Source: Balneolaceae bacterium
GTDB lineage: Bacteria > Bacteroidota > Rhodothermia > Balneolales > Balneolaceae
Direction of reading: 5' to 3'
Length of the DNA stretch: 64,000 nucleotides
Assembly (NCBI GenBank): GCA_020832285.1
Contig: JAFIFB010000044.1
Location: 1 to 64,000 of the forward strand
Position 1 is the stretch's first letter. The number at the start of each line of letters is the position of its first letter. This document shows positions 51,682 to 61,073 of the stretch, piece after piece. Both the position numbers and the translations under genes were made by a program. Under the pieces are notes generated by a model. The model was not told where the DNA came from and ran no database searches. It saw nothing but the letters and a program-made list of their open reading frames with translations.

Positions 51682-52401
51682 TCAATCTTCTTCCTTGAAG
51701 AGCTTTTTTTTGCGCTCTTCAAAAAACTCATCCATTTTAGATTTCAGCACAACTTCAATCTCCTTTTTTTCATCTTCGGGAATTGAGGTAAAAAACTCTT
51801 TGATTCTTTCTTCGCTGCCCTTTTTGCCAGCGATAAACTCAATTCCGATAATTGTTTCACTCTGCCAGCGCCAGGCGATCACTTCATTCCAGTGGATGAA
51901 GCGATCGAGGAATAGAATTCCCTTTGATCGAAACTCTGGCACCACTTTAAGTGTCCAGGTAAAAAAACCGAAACACATCAGCGAAATACCTGAAGTGAGC
52001 CGGATGCCGGTTACTGGCAGATCGATAAGAATAGCGGTTCGGTAGAGGCCGTATATAATCAGTATGATAGCCAGGAAGTTTGGGGCGTGATCAATCCAGA
52101 AAGAACGGTGTTGATAGAGAATACTACCTGCTTTTTGGCGATGATTCATCAACCGCAATGCAAAACCAAGAAAAAAACCTGCAACCAGGGAATACAGACT
52201 CATCATAAAAGGTGCGGCCACGGATTGCGGGAAAAAGCCGAGAGCATAGGCGATCATCAGGATCGTAAAAAAGATCAGGATGATAAGAACACCATTCAGG
52301 ATGTTTGATTTGGTGAGCAGATCAAAAGAAAACCATGTCCGGTTACCAGCATAGGCTCCGGAAAATGCAACAAAAAGTAAAAAAAAGGTTAAAAACCACA
52401 T
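51682..52401 (-). CDS. Hypothetical membrane protein
   Basis: 239 residues from ATG 52401; an in-frame ATG at 52470 would overlap the divergent DUF971 gene's start codon. Five or so hydrophobic segments are followed by a soluble C-terminal part with a PH-like look: RSKGILFLDRFIHWNEVIAW, then a highly charged tail (EERKKKLFKEED). The 'rskGil..d.fI.W.ei..w.W' pattern resembles DUF5673-like domains but I cannot confirm. Function unknown. Converges with the CoA-binding gene, 5 bp apart. Confidence 0.65.
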   Translation of the reverse strand: MWFLTFFLLFVAFSGAYAGNRTWFSFDLLTKSNILNGVLIILIFFTILMIAYALGFFPQSVAAPFMMSLYSLVAGFFLGFALRLMNHRQKAGSILYQHRSFWIDHAPNFLAIILIIYGLYRTAILIDLPVTGIRLTSGISLMCFGFFTWTLKVVPEFRSKGILFLDRFIHWNEVIAWRWQSETIIGIEFIAGKKGSEERIKEFFTSIPEDEKKEIEVVLKSKMDEFFEERKKKLFKEED

Positions 52402-52469
52402 CTTTTGAACGTATTTTTGAGTCGGATATGTTACTAAGTGAAAACGCGAACTGCAAACTGATTTGAGCA

Positions 52470-52814
52470 ATGGAGAAAAGATTTATACCTGTATCTGTAG
52501 ATGTGGGAAACAGTGAACAGACACTTACTTTAGGTTGGGCTGATGGTCACCAGAGCAAGTTTTCCCTTTTTGGTCTGAGAAAAAACTGTCCCTGTGTTTC
52601 GTGCAGGGGAGGACATGATATGATGGGACTTTTTGAGCCGCAGCTTTTTCTGGTTGAGCCAACACAAACATTCAAAATCATCTCGGCTGAATCGATTGGC
52701 AATCATGCTCTTAAAATTACATGGGATGACGGCCATAATGCAGGTATGTATCGATGGGATTTGTTGCGACATATGGATGAATCCGTGAGAAATCTGGAAC
52801 AAACTTCGAACTAA
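52470..52814 (+). CDS. DUF971 domain-containing protein
   Basis: 114 residues. TLTLGWADGHQSKFSLFGLR, CPCVSCRGG with three Cys, and ALKITWDDGHNAGMYRWDLL are the DUF971 (GBBH-like N-terminal) signature. The Cys/His pattern suggests zinc binding. Family members are often found near Mrp/ApbC Fe-S carriers; that context is not seen here. Role unknown. Confidence 0.88.
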   Translation: MEKRFIPVSVDVGNSEQTLTLGWADGHQSKFSLFGLRKNCPCVSCRGGHDMMGLFEPQLFLVEPTQTFKIISAESIGNHALKITWDDGHNAGMYRWDLLRHMDESVRNLEQTSN

Positions 52815-53067
52815 AAAAAAGATTCTCCGGCACAATACGTTAAATGGCAGGCTTTATGCAGCTTTAAAGCGTTATATGTATTATTTAGGCCGTTCAATGA
52901 GGTATGTATCATCTTTTTGAAGGATGGCGGCAGTAAGTCGACAGAATATAGCTTCTGATACTGCTGTTTGCCTGCCGAGAGCTGATTTCTGCAAGCCTGC
53001 AGTGAATGATTTCTGAGGAAATTCAATGCTTGATGTGCAGCAATATGTCAAATTCTAAACCTGCAGA

Positions 53068-54072
53068 ATGAGTAAAAAAACGGAACAAATCGATGCCGTT
53101 GATGCGGTAATAACCTGGGTAGACGGCAGTGACCCTGAACATCAAAATAAAAGGCAGGAAATACTAAAAAGTTTATCCCTTCAGCACGAACTATCACTTC
53201 CAACTGGCCGGGATAAAACCCGGTTTTTAGATAACGGTGAACTACGCTACTGTATTGAATCAATACGCAGGTTTGCCCCCTGGATTCGGACTATCCATAT
53301 TATTACAGATAATCAAACTCCTGCTTTTATAACACCGGAGTTTCGTAAGGATTACGGAATAAATATCGTCGATCACACCGATGTTTTCAGATCATTCGAA
53401 TGGGCGCTGCCCAATTTCAATTCACGCACAATTGAAACGGCTCTCTGGAGAACGCCTGGGCTGGCGCCAAGATTTATCTATTTTAACGATGATTTCATTA
53501 TTACAAAGAAGGTAAGCCGGGACGATTTTTTCCAGGATGATAAAGTAGTTTTGAGAGGAAGCTGGAAGCCGATTCGCAAGTACGGGAGCGTGCGAATGAC
53601 ACTGAATAATGTAGTGAGTTATATCGCAAAGCATGCACTTGGAATTACGCGGTCTATGCACCTGCTGCTTCAGATACGCTCAGCCGAGCTTGCCGGATTT
53701 TCAAAGCAGTATTTTCGTGCTCCCCATGTTCCGCATCCTATTCATACCGAAACTCTGAAAACTTTTTTCAAAGCGAACCCTGAGCTGTTCAAAGAGAACA
53801 TTCGCTTTCAGTTCAGGAATATGGATCAGTTTTCTGCGATCCATCTTGCCAATCATGTTGAAATTCTTAAGCAAAAGGCGATTCTGAAGGATGAATCGGA
53901 TGCGATGATGATTAACGGAGAAATGGATTTTTCATTTATGGTGAACAAAAAACTGGTACAGCTTAAAGCAGGTGAAGTAAAATTTGTGTGTCTTCAGGGA
54001 TTTGAAAATTTTGGAGAGAAGCAGCGAAAAGAGATAGAATCCTCCTTTAGTACCGTATTGGGTCTTGCCTGA
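53068..54072 (+). CDS. Stealth-family sugar-phosphate transferase
   Basis: 334 residues. The conserved regions of Stealth proteins can be seen in order: CR1 DAVITWVDGSDPEHQ (residues 12-26), CR2 RFLDNGELRYCIESIRRFAPWI and HIITDNQTP, CR3 near FIYFNDDFIITKK, and HVPHPIHTET. The family includes bacterial capsule polymerases and the human GlcNAc-1-phosphotransferase, which transfer hexose-1-phosphates to acceptors. No capsule or glycan export genes surround it, so it is a stand-alone gene. Preceded by a 253-bp gap with nothing recognised. Confidence 0.9.
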   Translation: MSKKTEQIDAVDAVITWVDGSDPEHQNKRQEILKSLSLQHELSLPTGRDKTRFLDNGELRYCIESIRRFAPWIRTIHIITDNQTPAFITPEFRKDYGINIVDHTDVFRSFEWALPNFNSRTIETALWRTPGLAPRFIYFNDDFIITKKVSRDDFFQDDKVVLRGSWKPIRKYGSVRMTLNNVVSYIAKHALGITRSMHLLLQIRSAELAGFSKQYFRAPHVPHPIHTETLKTFFKANPELFKENIRFQFRNMDQFSAIHLANHVEILKQKAILKDESDAMMINGEMDFSFMVNKKLVQLKAGEVKFVCLQGFENFGEKQRKEIESSFSTVLGLA

Positions 54073-54076
54073 TAAA

Positions 54077-54313
54077 TCAGAACGTTTTTTCTCTGAGCAG
54101 TCCGCTTATTCCAACAGCTGTAGCTGCAGTACCAAAAATCAGAAGCCAGACTGTTCGGTTGTCAGGTCTTGCCAGAACATAATCAGCGATTTCTTCCTGG
54201 AATTGCTGATATTCATGGTTTCCGAACCATAATAAAATCAATCCAGTAACCAGGCATATAGCCGGGAACCACCGGGAATAGAAAAACCCGTCTGATTTAC
54301 TGCTCTCAGACAT
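54077..54313 (-). CDS. Small membrane protein, DUF3185-like (copy 1)
   Basis: 78 residues, two membrane helices: WFPAICLVTGLILLWFGN and VWLLIFGTAATAVGISGLL, separated by a polar loop with EEIADYVLARPDNRT. The pattern matches DUF3185-like small membrane proteins and its neighbour at 54337. Function unknown. Confidence 0.75.
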   Translation of the reverse strand: MSESSKSDGFFYSRWFPAICLVTGLILLWFGNHEYQQFQEEIADYVLARPDNRTVWLLIFGTAATAVGISGLLREKTF

Positions 54314-54336
54314 TTTTACAGATTAAATTTTGGGAA

Positions 54337-54537
54337 TTACGATTTTTTGAAAAAGAAACCTACAAGACCGGCAACCGCTGCTGCTGCACCACCAATCATC
54401 ATCCACATGGCACCACTGTCGGGTGAACCGGTTACAAACTCCTCAATTTCCGAGCCAATAGACTGCTGCTCCTGGTATCCAAAGTATAACAGAATCAAAC
54501 CAGCAACAAAAAGGGCCGCCGAAATCATTTTTTTCAT
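54337..54537 (-). CDS. Small membrane protein, DUF3185-like (copy 2)
   Basis: 66 residues: ISAALFVAGLILLYFGYQ, loop IGSEIEEFVTGSPDSG, then MWMMIGGAAAAVAGLVGFFF. The same design as the 54077 gene (LILL.FG, then gs.d...mW..igg.aa...gl.g), so the two are tandem paralogues. They lie 23 bp apart on the same strand. Confidence 0.8.
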   Translation of the reverse strand: MKKMISAALFVAGLILLYFGYQEQQSIGSEIEEFVTGSPDSGAMWMMIGGAAAAVAGLVGFFFKKS

Positions 54538-54560
54538 TTTTGCAGGGATTATGTTCAGTT

Positions 54561-54941
54561 TTATTCTCTGTTGCCGAAATATTCCTTTCTGGCTTCAAGA
54601 AGTTTTAGAATACGCTGCATACTTCTTTTCTTCACGAGTATATCGCGGGTATAATAGATGGTAGAAAATATTACAAATGCCCAGGCTGACAGGCCCAATA
54701 TCAAACTGATATTATTGCCGTCATTGCCATACTGAATAAAGTGATAAACACTAAGGAATGAAAATACCAGGATCGAAAAAATCACAAAAACACCGATAAT
54801 TCTGATCTGCCTGAGTGAGTACGTTGCCAGTTTTTTATAATTCCCCTCTTGCAGCCATTTTTTTTGCTGAAAGAGAAGAAAATGATTGTACTGGTTTAAC
54901 TCCTCTTTTATCATTGCAATAAAAATATCATCTTTCGGCAT
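54561..54941 (-). CDS. Hypothetical two-helix membrane protein
   Basis: 126 residues from ATG 54941; the frame is open to an ATG at 55079, but that would leave only 3 bp to the divergent gene at 55083 and adds an AT-rich stretch without character. Begins MPKDDIFIAMIKEELNQYNH; after it, IRIIGVFVIFSILVFSFLS and LILGLSAWAFVIFSTIYY are membrane segments, with a basic C-terminus. Family not recognised. Same strand as the DUF3185-like pair. Confidence 0.55.
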   Translation of the reverse strand: MPKDDIFIAMIKEELNQYNHFLLFQQKKWLQEGNYKKLATYSLRQIRIIGVFVIFSILVFSFLSVYHFIQYGNDGNNISLILGLSAWAFVIFSTIYYTRDILVKKRSMQRILKLLEARKEYFGNRE

Positions 54942-55082
54942 TGCATTGGAGAAATACTTAACATTCTGATTACTTACAATAATAAATTGAGACCTTTGAT
55001 TCCATACCAGAATAAATTTGTTGATGTAAATTTCATTCAATTTCGTAAGATTTTGTAAAACAGGAAGTAATCTTCTCATTTA

Positions 55083-55910
55083 ATGACCAAAAAAACAATT
55101 TGTCTGGTAATATCGACCTTGGCAGCAATACTGCTTATTCCAATTGTAACAGCAGCCCAGCAGGGTCCAGCCGAGCTTGCCGACCGGTTAAATGACATTT
55201 ACAGTGAAAGGATTTCATCTATCAATAATTTAACCATCACTGTTGCTTCCGGGAATGGTGACCTTTTTCCGGAAACAACTACACGGTATGTGAAAATTTA
55301 CCGGGACGGCAGAGATGTACTGGTCACCGAAGATATTGAACTGGACTTGGGTGTTTTGAGCGGAGCGTTTGACGGCCAGCTGCCTGCTCTGATTCGTGCA
55401 GCTCACACAATTTCCAACGAAACCCTTGATGGCAGCGATGTTTACAGAATTGAGGTGGATGATGCCAATGCACTTTTTGAACTCGGAACTGAAGATACGG
55501 AGTACGCCTACGATGATGTAACGGTTACTCACGCTGTGGTATGGATGCATCGGACGAAATTATATCCGCTGAAACTGGAAATGGGACAAATTTCAGAAGA
55601 GGGCTTTAACATTACAGTCACGCTGGTAATGGAAGATTATCGTGACTATTCAGGCCTTCCGGTGCCGCACAGGATTGAGATGAAGGTGGATGGAATGGAA
55701 GATCAAATACCAGAGAGTGACCTCGAATATATCCGGCAATATCTTGATAATCTGCAATCCGAACTGGAGGAGATGCCCGAAGCCGACCGGGAAGCTGCAG
55801 AAATTCAGATGCGCCCTCAAATCGAGCAGCTTCAACGTTTTCTTGAAAGTGGCGGTGTAGCAATGGGCGGGATGGTTTTTGTTATTCGTGATGTTCAGGT
55901 GAATCAATAA
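55083..55910 (+). CDS. Exported LolA-like hypothetical protein
   Basis: 275 residues with a signal peptide (LVISTLAAILLIPIVTAAQQ). The mature part has long beta strands with alternating patterns (FPETTTRYVKIYRDGRDVLV, and GLPVPHRIEMKV near the end), which suits the LolA/outer membrane lipoprotein-sorting fold (unclosed barrel). A helical, acidic segment, LEEMPEADREAAEIQMRPQI, lies near the C-terminus. The role may be binding of lipid or other hydrophobic ligand in the periplasm; this is inference. Followed by a terminator. Confidence 0.6.
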   Translation: MTKKTICLVISTLAAILLIPIVTAAQQGPAELADRLNDIYSERISSINNLTITVASGNGDLFPETTTRYVKIYRDGRDVLVTEDIELDLGVLSGAFDGQLPALIRAAHTISNETLDGSDVYRIEVDDANALFELGTEDTEYAYDDVTVTHAVVWMHRTKLYPLKLEMGQISEEGFNITVTLVMEDYRDYSGLPVPHRIEMKVDGMEDQIPESDLEYIRQYLDNLQSELEEMPEADREAAEIQMRPQIEQLQRFLESGGVAMGGMVFVIRDVQVNQ

Positions 55911-55913
55911 TTG

Positions 55914-55968
55914 AAACCGTTTGATGGAGCCTGCTATTAGATTCAGAAGAGATCAAACACGGTTTTTT
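55914..55968 (+). terminator. Hairpin terminator after the LolA-like gene
   Basis: AAACCG (55914-55919) and TTTGAT (55920-55925) pair with ATCAAA (55952-55957) and CGGTTT (55960-55965), with a 2-base bulge, followed by further T's. It lies just beyond the stop codon of the plus-strand gene. Confidence 0.7.
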
Positions 55969-55972
55969 CAGA

Positions 55973-57394
55973 TTAACGGATTGTTCCGAGTGGATTTTCC
56001 GGCATATAAGGTTCGAACGGATACTCATCCGGGTTGACAATCACACCTGTTGTTTGTTTGAATGGCAATTCTGTATCTGCATTGTGAGTTGCTTCCACAA
56101 ACCAAGCGGTAAATCCATCCTCCGGCGTGCCGACTTCAACAAACAGATTTCCTTCTTCGGGGACTTCAAGTGTTTCTGCTTCCCAGGTCTGGTCGATCAC
56201 ATATAGCCTGAAATCACGGTCATTTGGGTTGTGTACACTCCAGAGAAGCAATTCATCAGGGAGATTATCAGGGTCAAGCTGAATACGGAATCCGTTTTCT
56301 TCGGTATTCCAGCGAAAGGTGGGGATGGCTTCATCATTGATGATAAAGTTGTGAAAAGCTGCAAGACTAACCGGGGCATCACTGCCACTAATGGAGTGGC
56401 CGCTATTGGGAATATATCTCATATATTTTTCTTCCGGCAGATCATCCCAGTAAAATTGCCATGAATCGGGCAGGAAAAACTCATCACTGGCGGCATTCAC
56501 GATATATTTTGGCATCTGCAAACGGTCGAGGTAAGAGTAGGGGTCCACAATTTCGAGCATACGGGCAAATTCGGTTGAAAACTGCCAGTCCATGATCTGT
56601 TCATCGACATACTCGCTGATGGCGGGAGACCATTCTCCATAAGCTTGCCAGTGATGTTCAAATGAAGGAATGATATTCAGCAGGTCGATCACGGCCGGGG
56701 CAATAGCCACTACACGATCATCAAAAATACCGGTCGTCCAGGTGGTCCATCCCCGTTTGGAACCGCCGGTAATCACATAATTATCAACACGTCTATCTGT
56801 ATGTTCAGTGGTGAAATCTGTGATTGTATCCATCGCACGAACAGCTGCAGTAGTCATGGGCAGGCGGCTCAGCCAAACGGCATCTTCATCCCTGGCACCA
56901 CCCTCCAGATATTTTCTCCATCCGAAGGCAATCAGGTCATCTTCATAGCGCTGATCCAGCCGGTCATCATCCAGAAAAGTGATCGGTTGAAAGGGGACGT
57001 TGTGGAGGTATGCAGTTACTGAATTTGTTTTGATGGCCGTATTCAGTACGAAAGTATTTACCGATTCGGGAAGATCCGTATTGATGCTGCCTCCGCCAAT
57101 CCAAAGCAATCCAGTGTTATGGTTTACCTGGTCGGGAACTACGATTGTAAGCCAGTGCCACCATGTTGTTTCGTTTACATCTTCTGCAGTAAGCCACTCT
57201 TGCGATACCATCCGGATGATGTATGCTGTGTAGCCATCCTCTTCAATGGTGCTTTGCAATTCATACTCATAAGCAGGGTGTACATCAGAAAGGTAGGCTT
57301 CAATCGGATTTACGTCGTTATTCTCCGGAGTACATGAAATAGCATAGAGAGTAAAAAGAGATATTGCCAGAGCAGATATGCAGAGTTTTTTCAT
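55973..57394 (-). CDS. PhoPQ-activated pathogenicity-related (PqaA) family lipoprotein
   Basis: 473 residues from ATG 57394. MKKLCISALAISLFTLYAISC is a lipoprotein signal (split here as LFTLYAISC, lipobox AISC). The alpha/beta-hydrolase-like core includes NYVITGGSKRGWTTWTTGI, where the Ser of GGSKRG takes the nucleophile position, and FDDRVVAIAPAVID. The family (PF10142) was first described as PhoP/PhoQ-regulated in Salmonella; its substrate is unknown, although sequence suggests an esterase/peptidase fold. Monocistronic on the minus strand. Confidence 0.85.
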   Translation of the reverse strand: MKKLCISALAISLFTLYAISCTPENNDVNPIEAYLSDVHPAYEYELQSTIEEDGYTAYIIRMVSQEWLTAEDVNETTWWHWLTIVVPDQVNHNTGLLWIGGGSINTDLPESVNTFVLNTAIKTNSVTAYLHNVPFQPITFLDDDRLDQRYEDDLIAFGWRKYLEGGARDEDAVWLSRLPMTTAAVRAMDTITDFTTEHTDRRVDNYVITGGSKRGWTTWTTGIFDDRVVAIAPAVIDLLNIIPSFEHHWQAYGEWSPAISEYVDEQIMDWQFSTEFARMLEIVDPYSYLDRLQMPKYIVNAASDEFFLPDSWQFYWDDLPEEKYMRYIPNSGHSISGSDAPVSLAAFHNFIINDEAIPTFRWNTEENGFRIQLDPDNLPDELLLWSVHNPNDRDFRLYVIDQTWEAETLEVPEEGNLFVEVGTPEDGFTAWFVEATHNADTELPFKQTTGVIVNPDEYPFEPYMPENPLGTIR

Positions 57395-57487
57395 AGCTGT
57401 AAACATTGAGAATGTTGGTTTTTGAACTCTGCATATATACAAATTGAGGGTGAAACAGACAACCCGAAACTTGCTGAATCAAATGAA

Positions 57488-58714
57488 TTATTTTCCGAAT
57501 GTGAGGACTTTTACTGGGTCGGTCTTTGCTGCTACACGGGCAGGCAGCCAGGAAGCCAGGGCACAAAGCAAAATGGTTACAGTACTCACAATAATAAAAT
57601 CGAGCATATGCGGTTCAACGGGAGCTGTGCTCATGTAGTAGTTTTCTTCGGAAAGAGGAATAATTTCATAGGTGATCTGAAGCCAGTAAAAAAGGAGCGA
57701 AATTGCAATGCCCATAATCAATCCGCTGAAAGCCACAAAAAGTCCTTCCAATAGAAAAATCTGCCTGATCGCTTTACTTTTGGCACCAATGGTTTTCAGA
57801 ATTCCGATATCTTTCACACGCTCAAGTACCATCATCAGCACTGTGCCGATCAGGTTAAATGCGGCTACGATAATCATCACACCAATTACCAGTGGAATGG
57901 TTTCTTCCTGAAGATCTACCCATGCAAATATATTCCGATAACGCTGGTAGATACTCTCTGTTACGTAAGGGAAGCTGGTTTGATCGCGTATCAAAGAGTA
58001 AACTTCCTGAATCTGACCGGTGTCAGTCACATTGATTTCCATGGCACTGGCCTTACCGGGACCAAAATCAAAGAGGTTTCTAACCGATTCGATATTTGCA
58101 AGGGCAAAATTATCATCAAACCTGGAAATTCCGGTCTGATATATTCCGGTCAGTGTGAACTGCTGAATTTCCGGGGTATTGAAGGGAGTGGGGAGTTCGT
58201 CAATAGCATAAAGTGTAACACGGTCACCAATTTCCGCCCCGATGGTTCGTGCAAGAGCGGTTCCCAGAATAATACCCGGCAGGCCGCTTTCCTGTACGCT
58301 CAGGTCGTATGTTCCCCTTGTTACGTAGGTGTGCAGGCTGGTTGCATCACCTTCTTCATGATCCCCCTTGATTACTGTGCCGCTTACATCACGGGTTGAC
58401 TGGACCATAACTTGTCCGAGAATGACCGGCTGAACCTGGGCAACTCCGGGGATATTACTGATGTGGACCTGGAGGGTATCCGCCCGGTTGATAGTATCAC
58501 TGGCATAGGAGTTGACCGTGATGTGTGGTGCAAATCCTACAATTTTTTCGTTAATGGTGGATTTAAAACCGTGGACAATCGATAGTGCAATCAGCAGTCC
58601 TGCTGAACCGATGGCCACACCTCCAATAGCCATAATTTTGATAAAGGAAAGAAAACGCGATTCCCGTTTGTTTCCCTTAAAATATTTGCCGGCAATGTAC
58701 CAGGTGAATTTCAT
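57488..58714 (-). CDS. LolC/LolE-like ABC transporter permease (FtsX family)
   Basis: 408 residues. One N-terminal membrane segment (IKIMAIGGVAIGSAGLLIAL), a large periplasmic domain of about 200 residues, and three C-terminal segments (IPLVIGVMIIVAAFNLIGT and following) give the MacB/LolC layout. Such permeases extract lipoproteins from the inner membrane together with LolD. No LolD ATPase is next to it. A heptanucleotide array begins 7 bp upstream of its start codon. Confidence 0.87.
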   Translation of the reverse strand: MKFTWYIAGKYFKGNKRESRFLSFIKIMAIGGVAIGSAGLLIALSIVHGFKSTINEKIVGFAPHITVNSYASDTINRADTLQVHISNIPGVAQVQPVILGQVMVQSTRDVSGTVIKGDHEEGDATSLHTYVTRGTYDLSVQESGLPGIILGTALARTIGAEIGDRVTLYAIDELPTPFNTPEIQQFTLTGIYQTGISRFDDNFALANIESVRNLFDFGPGKASAMEINVTDTGQIQEVYSLIRDQTSFPYVTESIYQRYRNIFAWVDLQEETIPLVIGVMIIVAAFNLIGTVLMMVLERVKDIGILKTIGAKSKAIRQIFLLEGLFVAFSGLIMGIAISLLFYWLQITYEIIPLSEENYYMSTAPVEPHMLDFIIVSTVTILLCALASWLPARVAAKTDPVKVLTFGK

Positions 58715-58720
58715 GATTCC

Positions 58721-58755
58721 GGTTGCTGATGGCTGGTTACTTGTTGCTGGGTGTT
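58721..58755. repeat. Heptanucleotide array (GGTTGCT units), left flank of the second S23-type gene
   Basis: Five 7-bp units: GGTTGCT, GATGGCT, GGTTACT, TGTTGCT, GGGTGTT. They lie in the leader of the LolC/E-like gene and mirror the AGCAACC array at 59175-59230 on the other side of the four-helix-bundle gene. Confidence 0.72.
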
Positions 58756-58794
58756 ACGATTTCCAATTCGCTTCAACATATTGAATGAATCTAT

Positions 58795-59118
58795 TTATCT
58801 CTTACCAAGAATTTTGTACTCCTTCATAAATGATGTCAAAGGCTTGTCGGGAAAATGAAGTTCACTTATCATTTTTAAATGGTCTAATGTTTCGTCACAA
58901 GAACTCTGAGCATAAACAAGAAATTTTATGAAATCTTGTTTATATCGTCTTCTGCCATAACCCTCGATAATATTGTCTTTTATACTTTTACTGGATCTTC
59001 GAATTTGGCTGCCCTGTTCATAAAGTTCGTATTTCGGAAGTTCAAGACTCACTTTATGTATTTTCATTGCAAGCTTGTAGCTTTTCTGATAGATCTCTAA
59101 GTCATGATAATTTTTCAT
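58795..59118 (-). CDS. Four-helix bundle protein, S23-type (second copy)
   Basis: 107 residues: [20 protein letters not shown], then [20 protein letters not shown] and [20 protein letters not shown]. The YQKS, QIRRSS and EGYGR motifs are those of the S23/four-helix bundle family, in a different subfamily from the gene at 4585. Function of stand-alone members is unknown. It lies between the LolC/E-like gene and lysS and is enclosed by inverted heptanucleotide arrays (58721-58755, 59175-59230). Confidence 0.88.
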   Translation of the reverse strand: MKNYHDLEIYQKSYKLAMKIHKVSLELPKYELYEQGSQIRRSSKSIKDNIIEGYGRRRYKQDFIKFLVYAQSSCDETLDHLKMISELHFPDKPLTSFMKEYKILGKR

Positions 59119-59174
59119 ACAAAAATTTTGACTTAAGAAGATAATATTATTTCATAATTCTACACCTTTTACCC

Positions 59175-59230
59175 GCAACCAGCAACCAGCAACCAGCAAC
59201 CAGCAACCAGCAACCAGCAACCAGCAACCC
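59175..59230. repeat. Heptanucleotide array, eight GCAACCA units
   Basis: Seven perfect GCAACCA units and a final GCAACCC. It lies in the 121-bp gap between the S23-type gene and lysS. The unit is the reverse complement of GGTTGC(T) at 58721. Short unit and absence of spacers exclude a CRISPR array. Confidence 0.95.
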
Positions 59231-59239
59231 GCTACGCTC

Positions 59240-60787
59240 TTACTCCGGCCTCATCAGCGGGAAAAATAGAACATCCCGGATCGACTCGGAATTGGTCATG
59301 ATCATCGCAAGGCGGTCAATACCGATGCCGATACCTGCAGTAGGGGGCATGCCGTATTCGATGGCACGGAGAAAATCCTCATCGAGGGTCATCGCTTCGT
59401 CATCGCCTTCGCTGCGTAAACGAGTCTGTTCCTCAAAACGTTTGCGCTGATCTACCGGATCATTTAATTCTGAAAAGGCGTTGGCAATTTCTTTTCCGTT
59501 GCAGATCGCTTCGAAACGCTCCACCAACCCTTCTTTAGAACGGTGCTTCTTGGCAAGCGGACTCATTTCAATAGGATAATCCGTGATAAATGTAGGCTGA
59601 ATCAGTTTCGGTTCCACGTACTCTCCGAAAATTTCATCAATCAGTTTTCCTTTGCCCATTCCATCCTCAATGGGGATTTTCAGCTCTCTGGCGATAGTAA
59701 GAATTTCTACTTCGGTTTTTCCGTATAGATTGTGTCCGGTCTCTTTTTCAATCGCTTCGTACATGGGTATTCGCGGCCAGGGCCGTTTGAAATCGATTTC
59801 ATGCTCACCCGATTTTACTTTCGTTGAGCCGTGCAGTGTAACAGCCACGTTTTCAACCATTTCCTCCATGAAATCCATCATCCAGTTGTAGTCTTTGTAT
59901 GCGACGTAGAGTTCCACCTGTGTGAATTCAGGGTTGTGAAAACGTGAGAGCCCCTCATTACGGAAATCTTTTGAAAACTCATATACACCGTCAAATCCAC
60001 CCACAATCAGCCGTTTCAGGTAGAGTTCGTTGGCGATGCGAAGGTACAACTGCATATCCAGAGCATTGTGATGGGTAACAAACGGCCGGGCCGATGCTCC
60101 GCCATAAATCGGCTGCAAAATGGGTGTTTCTACTTCGAGATAACCGCGCTCGTTCATGAAATCGCGCATCGTCTGCACCATTCGGGTCCGTTTGATGAAT
60201 GTTTCTTTAACCTCCGGATTTACAACAAGATCCACATAGCGCTGGCGATAACGGAGTTCTTTATCGGAGAATGCATCGTACGTAACCACTTCTCCCTCTT
60301 CATTTTCTACCTCTTTGGGTGTGGGAAGCGGCCGGACAGTTTTACCTAAAAATTCAAACTCTTCCGCATGAACGGTGGTTTCGCCGGTGCGGGTTTTAAA
60401 CACAAATCCTTTGATCCCCACAAAATCTCCGATATCCACCAGTTTTTTGAACACTTTGTTGTATTCATCCACACCCACATCATCACGGCGAATATAAACC
60501 TGAATGACACCCTGTGAATCCTGGAGTGTAAAAAAAGATGCTTTGCCCATAATCCGCCGCGTTATCACCCGCCCGGCAATAGCTACTCGTTTGGCGTTTT
60601 CGGTGCCCCCGGAAGGATCAATAACGAAAGATTCATCATCTGAAATTTCGGTGGTATGGTGAGTAACATCGTACTGATAGGGGTAGGGGTTGATATTTAG
60701 TTCTCTCAGTTGATTTAATTTCTCCAGCCTGATCTGTTGCTGTTCACTGAGTGAAGGATCTGGGTTGCTCATCAAATGTTGGTTCAA
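59240..60787 (-). CDS. lysS: Lysyl-tRNA synthetase, class II
   Basis: 515 residues. N-terminal OB-fold anticodon-binding domain (about 60-170: [20 protein letters not shown]), then the class II catalytic core. Motif 2 is in [20 protein letters not shown], motif 3 in [16 protein letters not shown] near the C-terminus. LysRS charges tRNA-Lys with lysine. Length matches bacterial LysS (about 500). The stop lies 9 bp from a heptanucleotide array. Confidence 0.97.
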   Translation of the reverse strand: MNQHLMSNPDPSLSEQQQIRLEKLNQLRELNINPYPYQYDVTHHTTEISDDESFVIDPSGGTENAKRVAIAGRVITRRIMGKASFFTLQDSQGVIQVYIRRDDVGVDEYNKVFKKLVDIGDFVGIKGFVFKTRTGETTVHAEEFEFLGKTVRPLPTPKEVENEEGEVVTYDAFSDKELRYRQRYVDLVVNPEVKETFIKRTRMVQTMRDFMNERGYLEVETPILQPIYGGASARPFVTHHNALDMQLYLRIANELYLKRLIVGGFDGVYEFSKDFRNEGLSRFHNPEFTQVELYVAYKDYNWMMDFMEEMVENVAVTLHGSTKVKSGEHEIDFKRPWPRIPMYEAIEKETGHNLYGKTEVEILTIARELKIPIEDGMGKGKLIDEIFGEYVEPKLIQPTFITDYPIEMSPLAKKHRSKEGLVERFEAICNGKEIANAFSELNDPVDQRKRFEEQTRLRSEGDDEAMTLDEDFLRAIEYGMPPTAGIGIGIDRLAMIMTNSESIRDVLFFPLMRPE

Positions 60788-61073
60788 TTTTTATTTAATA
60801 TTCAAGCCTAATAAGATAAAAAATTATAAGGGAACTTGGCATTGCGAGTTATAACGATGGATGGATTTGCCGGAAATATCTTTTGAAATGAATAGTTATT
60901 ATTTTGAAGTATCTTGAAACCTGAAAGTTGTTATTTAAAACACTTGTTTTTCAATGGTATGAACCGGCAATTGATTATAAAAAATTTGAGGGAAAGACTC
61001 CTTAAAGAGAAAAAATTGGTGAGAGCTTTATCAAAATAGTAGATTTCAGTAACTGAAAAACAAAGAAACATCT

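Noticed and set aside
59175..59230. Tandem repeat as a CRISPR array
   Set aside because: The unit is 7 bp with no spacers and there are no cas genes; it is a simple heptad array.
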